The notes below the pieces were generated by a model that was not told the DNA's origin, did not search any database, and saw nothing but the letters and a program-made list of their open reading frames with translations. From Anaerolineales bacterium (lineage in GTDB: Bacteria; Chloroflexota; Anaerolineae; Anaerolineales; Villigracilaceae), in the NCBI GenBank assembly GCA_015489255.1, contig WGAD01000198.1, positions 1 to 7,755 of the forward strand: DNA of 7,755 nucleotides, read 5' to 3'. Below are positions 6,891 through 7,755 of this stretch, in pieces; position 1 is the first letter of the stretch, and the number at the start of each line of letters is the position of its first letter. Position numbers and translations under genes: made by a program.

Positions 6891-7754
6891 CAACCCCAGG
6901 CGTGCGATGTGACGCAACTTGCCCTGATAGGTGTTCACGGCGTGTTCGATGGCCGGGTTATCTCGCATGGCCCGGGCGATCCCTTTTTCGACGATCTCCA
7001 GGATAAAGGGCATGGCCGCGTTCACAAAGGCGTGCGTCGCCGTGCGGGCCACCACGCCGGGCATGTTGGGCACGCAATAGTGCATCACGTTTTCTTCCAT
7101 GAACACCGGTCGCTCGTGGGTCGTCGGGCGCGAGGTTTCCACGCAGCCGCCCTCGTCAATGCTGACATCCATAATCAGGGAACGCGGTTTCATGCCGGCC
7201 AGCATTTCACGGCGGATCAAAATCGGCGCCCGCTGCCCGGGCACCAGCACCGCCGTGACGACCACATCGGCAAAACGAATGACCCGTTCGATATTGCGCC
7301 GGGTGGAGATCATCGTCACCACCTGGCCGCGGAAACGCTCTGCCACCCGCTGCAAGACCTCCATGCTGGCGTCGAGCAGGGTCACGTGTGCGCCCAGGCC
7401 GAGGAAAGCCTGGGCGGCATACGTTCCCACAACCCCGCCGCCGATGATCACCACCTCTGCCGGCGGCACGCCGGGCACGCCGCCCAACAAAATGCCCTTG
7501 CCGCCCATATCGCTTTGCAGCAAGCGCGCGGCGATCTGGGCAGTCATCGCCCCGCCAATCTGGCTGAAAGGACGCAACACTGGGCGCCCGCCATCTGCCG
7601 AGACGATCTGTTCATACGAGATCGCCGTGATGTTGTTGTCTAACATCTGACGGATCTTGTCTTCCCGCGCCGAAGGCAGGTGCAGCAACCCCATCACAAT
7701 GGCGTTTGGCCGCAGCCAGTTCAGTTCGTTGTCCACCGGGCGGGCAACCTTGAG
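6888..7754 (-). CDS. ald: Alanine dehydrogenase family protein (N-terminus outside window)
   Basis: The frame is open to the right edge, showing 288 codons; about the first 70 residues of a usual 370-residue protein are missing. A GTG at 7736 is internal, since LKVARP lies before it and is homologous to the LKVKEP segment of known enzymes. Visible marks (numbered from the first visible codon): LLHL with catalytic His25; ISYEQIVSADGG 45-56; LLGGVPGVPPAEVVIIGGG 89-107; the Rossmann loop GGGVVG 105-110 with Asp128 ending beta-2, expected for NAD(H); MDVSIDEGGC 195-204 with the conserved Asp200; CVPNMPGVVARTATHAF 227-243; and a final NTYQGKL. The family oxidises L-alanine with NAD+ to pyruvate, ammonia and NADH, usually as a hexamer. 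Odd: compared with the Mycobacterium tuberculosis enzyme from memory, substrate-binding Lys75 is Ala4, Glu76 is Arg5 and Met133 is Phe63, so the substrate may differ. NAD(P) transhydrogenase alpha subunit is less likely, as the central and C-terminal motifs are of alanine dehydrogenase type. First visible gene of the leftward operon. Confidence 0.85.
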   Translation of the reverse strand, partial: LKVARPVDNELNWLRPNAIVMGLLHLPSAREDKIRQMLDNNITAISYEQIVSADGGRPVLRPFSQIGGAMTAQIAARLLQSDMGGKGILLGGVPGVPPAEVVIIGGGVVGTYAAQAFLGLGAHVTLLDASMEVLQRVAERFRGQVVTMISTRRNIERVIRFADVVVTAVLVPGQRAPILIRREMLAGMKPRSLIMDVSIDEGGCVETSRPTTHERPVFMEENVMHYCVPNMPGVVARTATHAFVNAAMPFILEIVEKGIARAMRDNPAIEHAVNTYQGKLRHIARLGL

Positions 7755-7755
7755 C

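Noticed and set aside
7734..7736. GTG as the true start of the alanine-dehydrogenase-like gene
   Set aside because: The frame continues to the window edge, and the residues before it (LKVARP) match the family, so the gene is cut by the window.
1..7755. Mobile elements, CRISPR arrays, tRNA or rRNA genes, prophage or defence genes
   Set aside because: No direct-repeat arrays, transposase or integrase motifs, terminal inverted repeats or tRNA-like cloverleaf were seen. Almost all sequence is covered by the six genes, and no gap exceeds about 125 bases.

Overview
The window is ordinary, gene-dense, GC-rich bacterial chromosome with six protein genes, two of them cut by the window edges, and short intergenic gaps. 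No RNA gene, mobile element, CRISPR array or phage feature is visible. The GC-rich coding, the EF-G2-like translation factor and the paired MocA-like nucleotidyltransferases would fit a Chloroflexota (Anaerolineae-like) genome. That placement is a guess from gene style and is not proven by any marker here.

Left part, plus strand (1-893): the C-terminal end of one MobA/MocA-like nucleotidyltransferase overlaps a second, complete member of the same fold by 17 bases. They look like a tandem pair for molybdenum-cofactor nucleotide attachment, probably the tail of a molybdoenzyme operon lying to the left. A hairpin plus T-run (910-947) ends this unit.

Centre, plus strand (946-3124): a near-consensus sigma-70 promoter (TTGACA, 17 bases, TACAAT) drives a single gene for an EF-G-like GTPase of the EF-G2 type, closed by a very strong intrinsic terminator. 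A DMT/EamA-family exporter follows (3140-4021). Its ribosome-binding site starts only 5 bases after the terminator T-run, so its own promoter is not obvious.

Right part, minus strand (4062-7755): three genes read leftward as a compact unit: an alanine-dehydrogenase-family protein (N-terminus beyond the right edge), an acetyl-CoA hydrolase/4-hydroxybutyrate CoA-transferase family protein, and pyruvate kinase. The gaps are 11 and 49 bases, and the ribosome-binding site of the CoA-transferase gene overlaps the stop codon of the dehydrogenase gene. All three act around pyruvate and acyl-CoA: alanine to pyruvate, PEP to pyruvate with ATP formation, and CoA exchange between acyl-CoA and a carboxylate. 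I infer a fermentative or amino-acid-catabolic operon. This unit converges on the exporter gene across a 40-base gap holding GC-rich inverted repeats.

I see no clearly new system. The points most worth a second look are the substituted substrate-pocket residues of the alanine-dehydrogenase-like protein (the position of the substrate-binding Lys is Ala), the K+-independence signature of the pyruvate kinase, the pyruvate-node operon itself, and the His-to-Tyr switch II of the EF-G-like factor.
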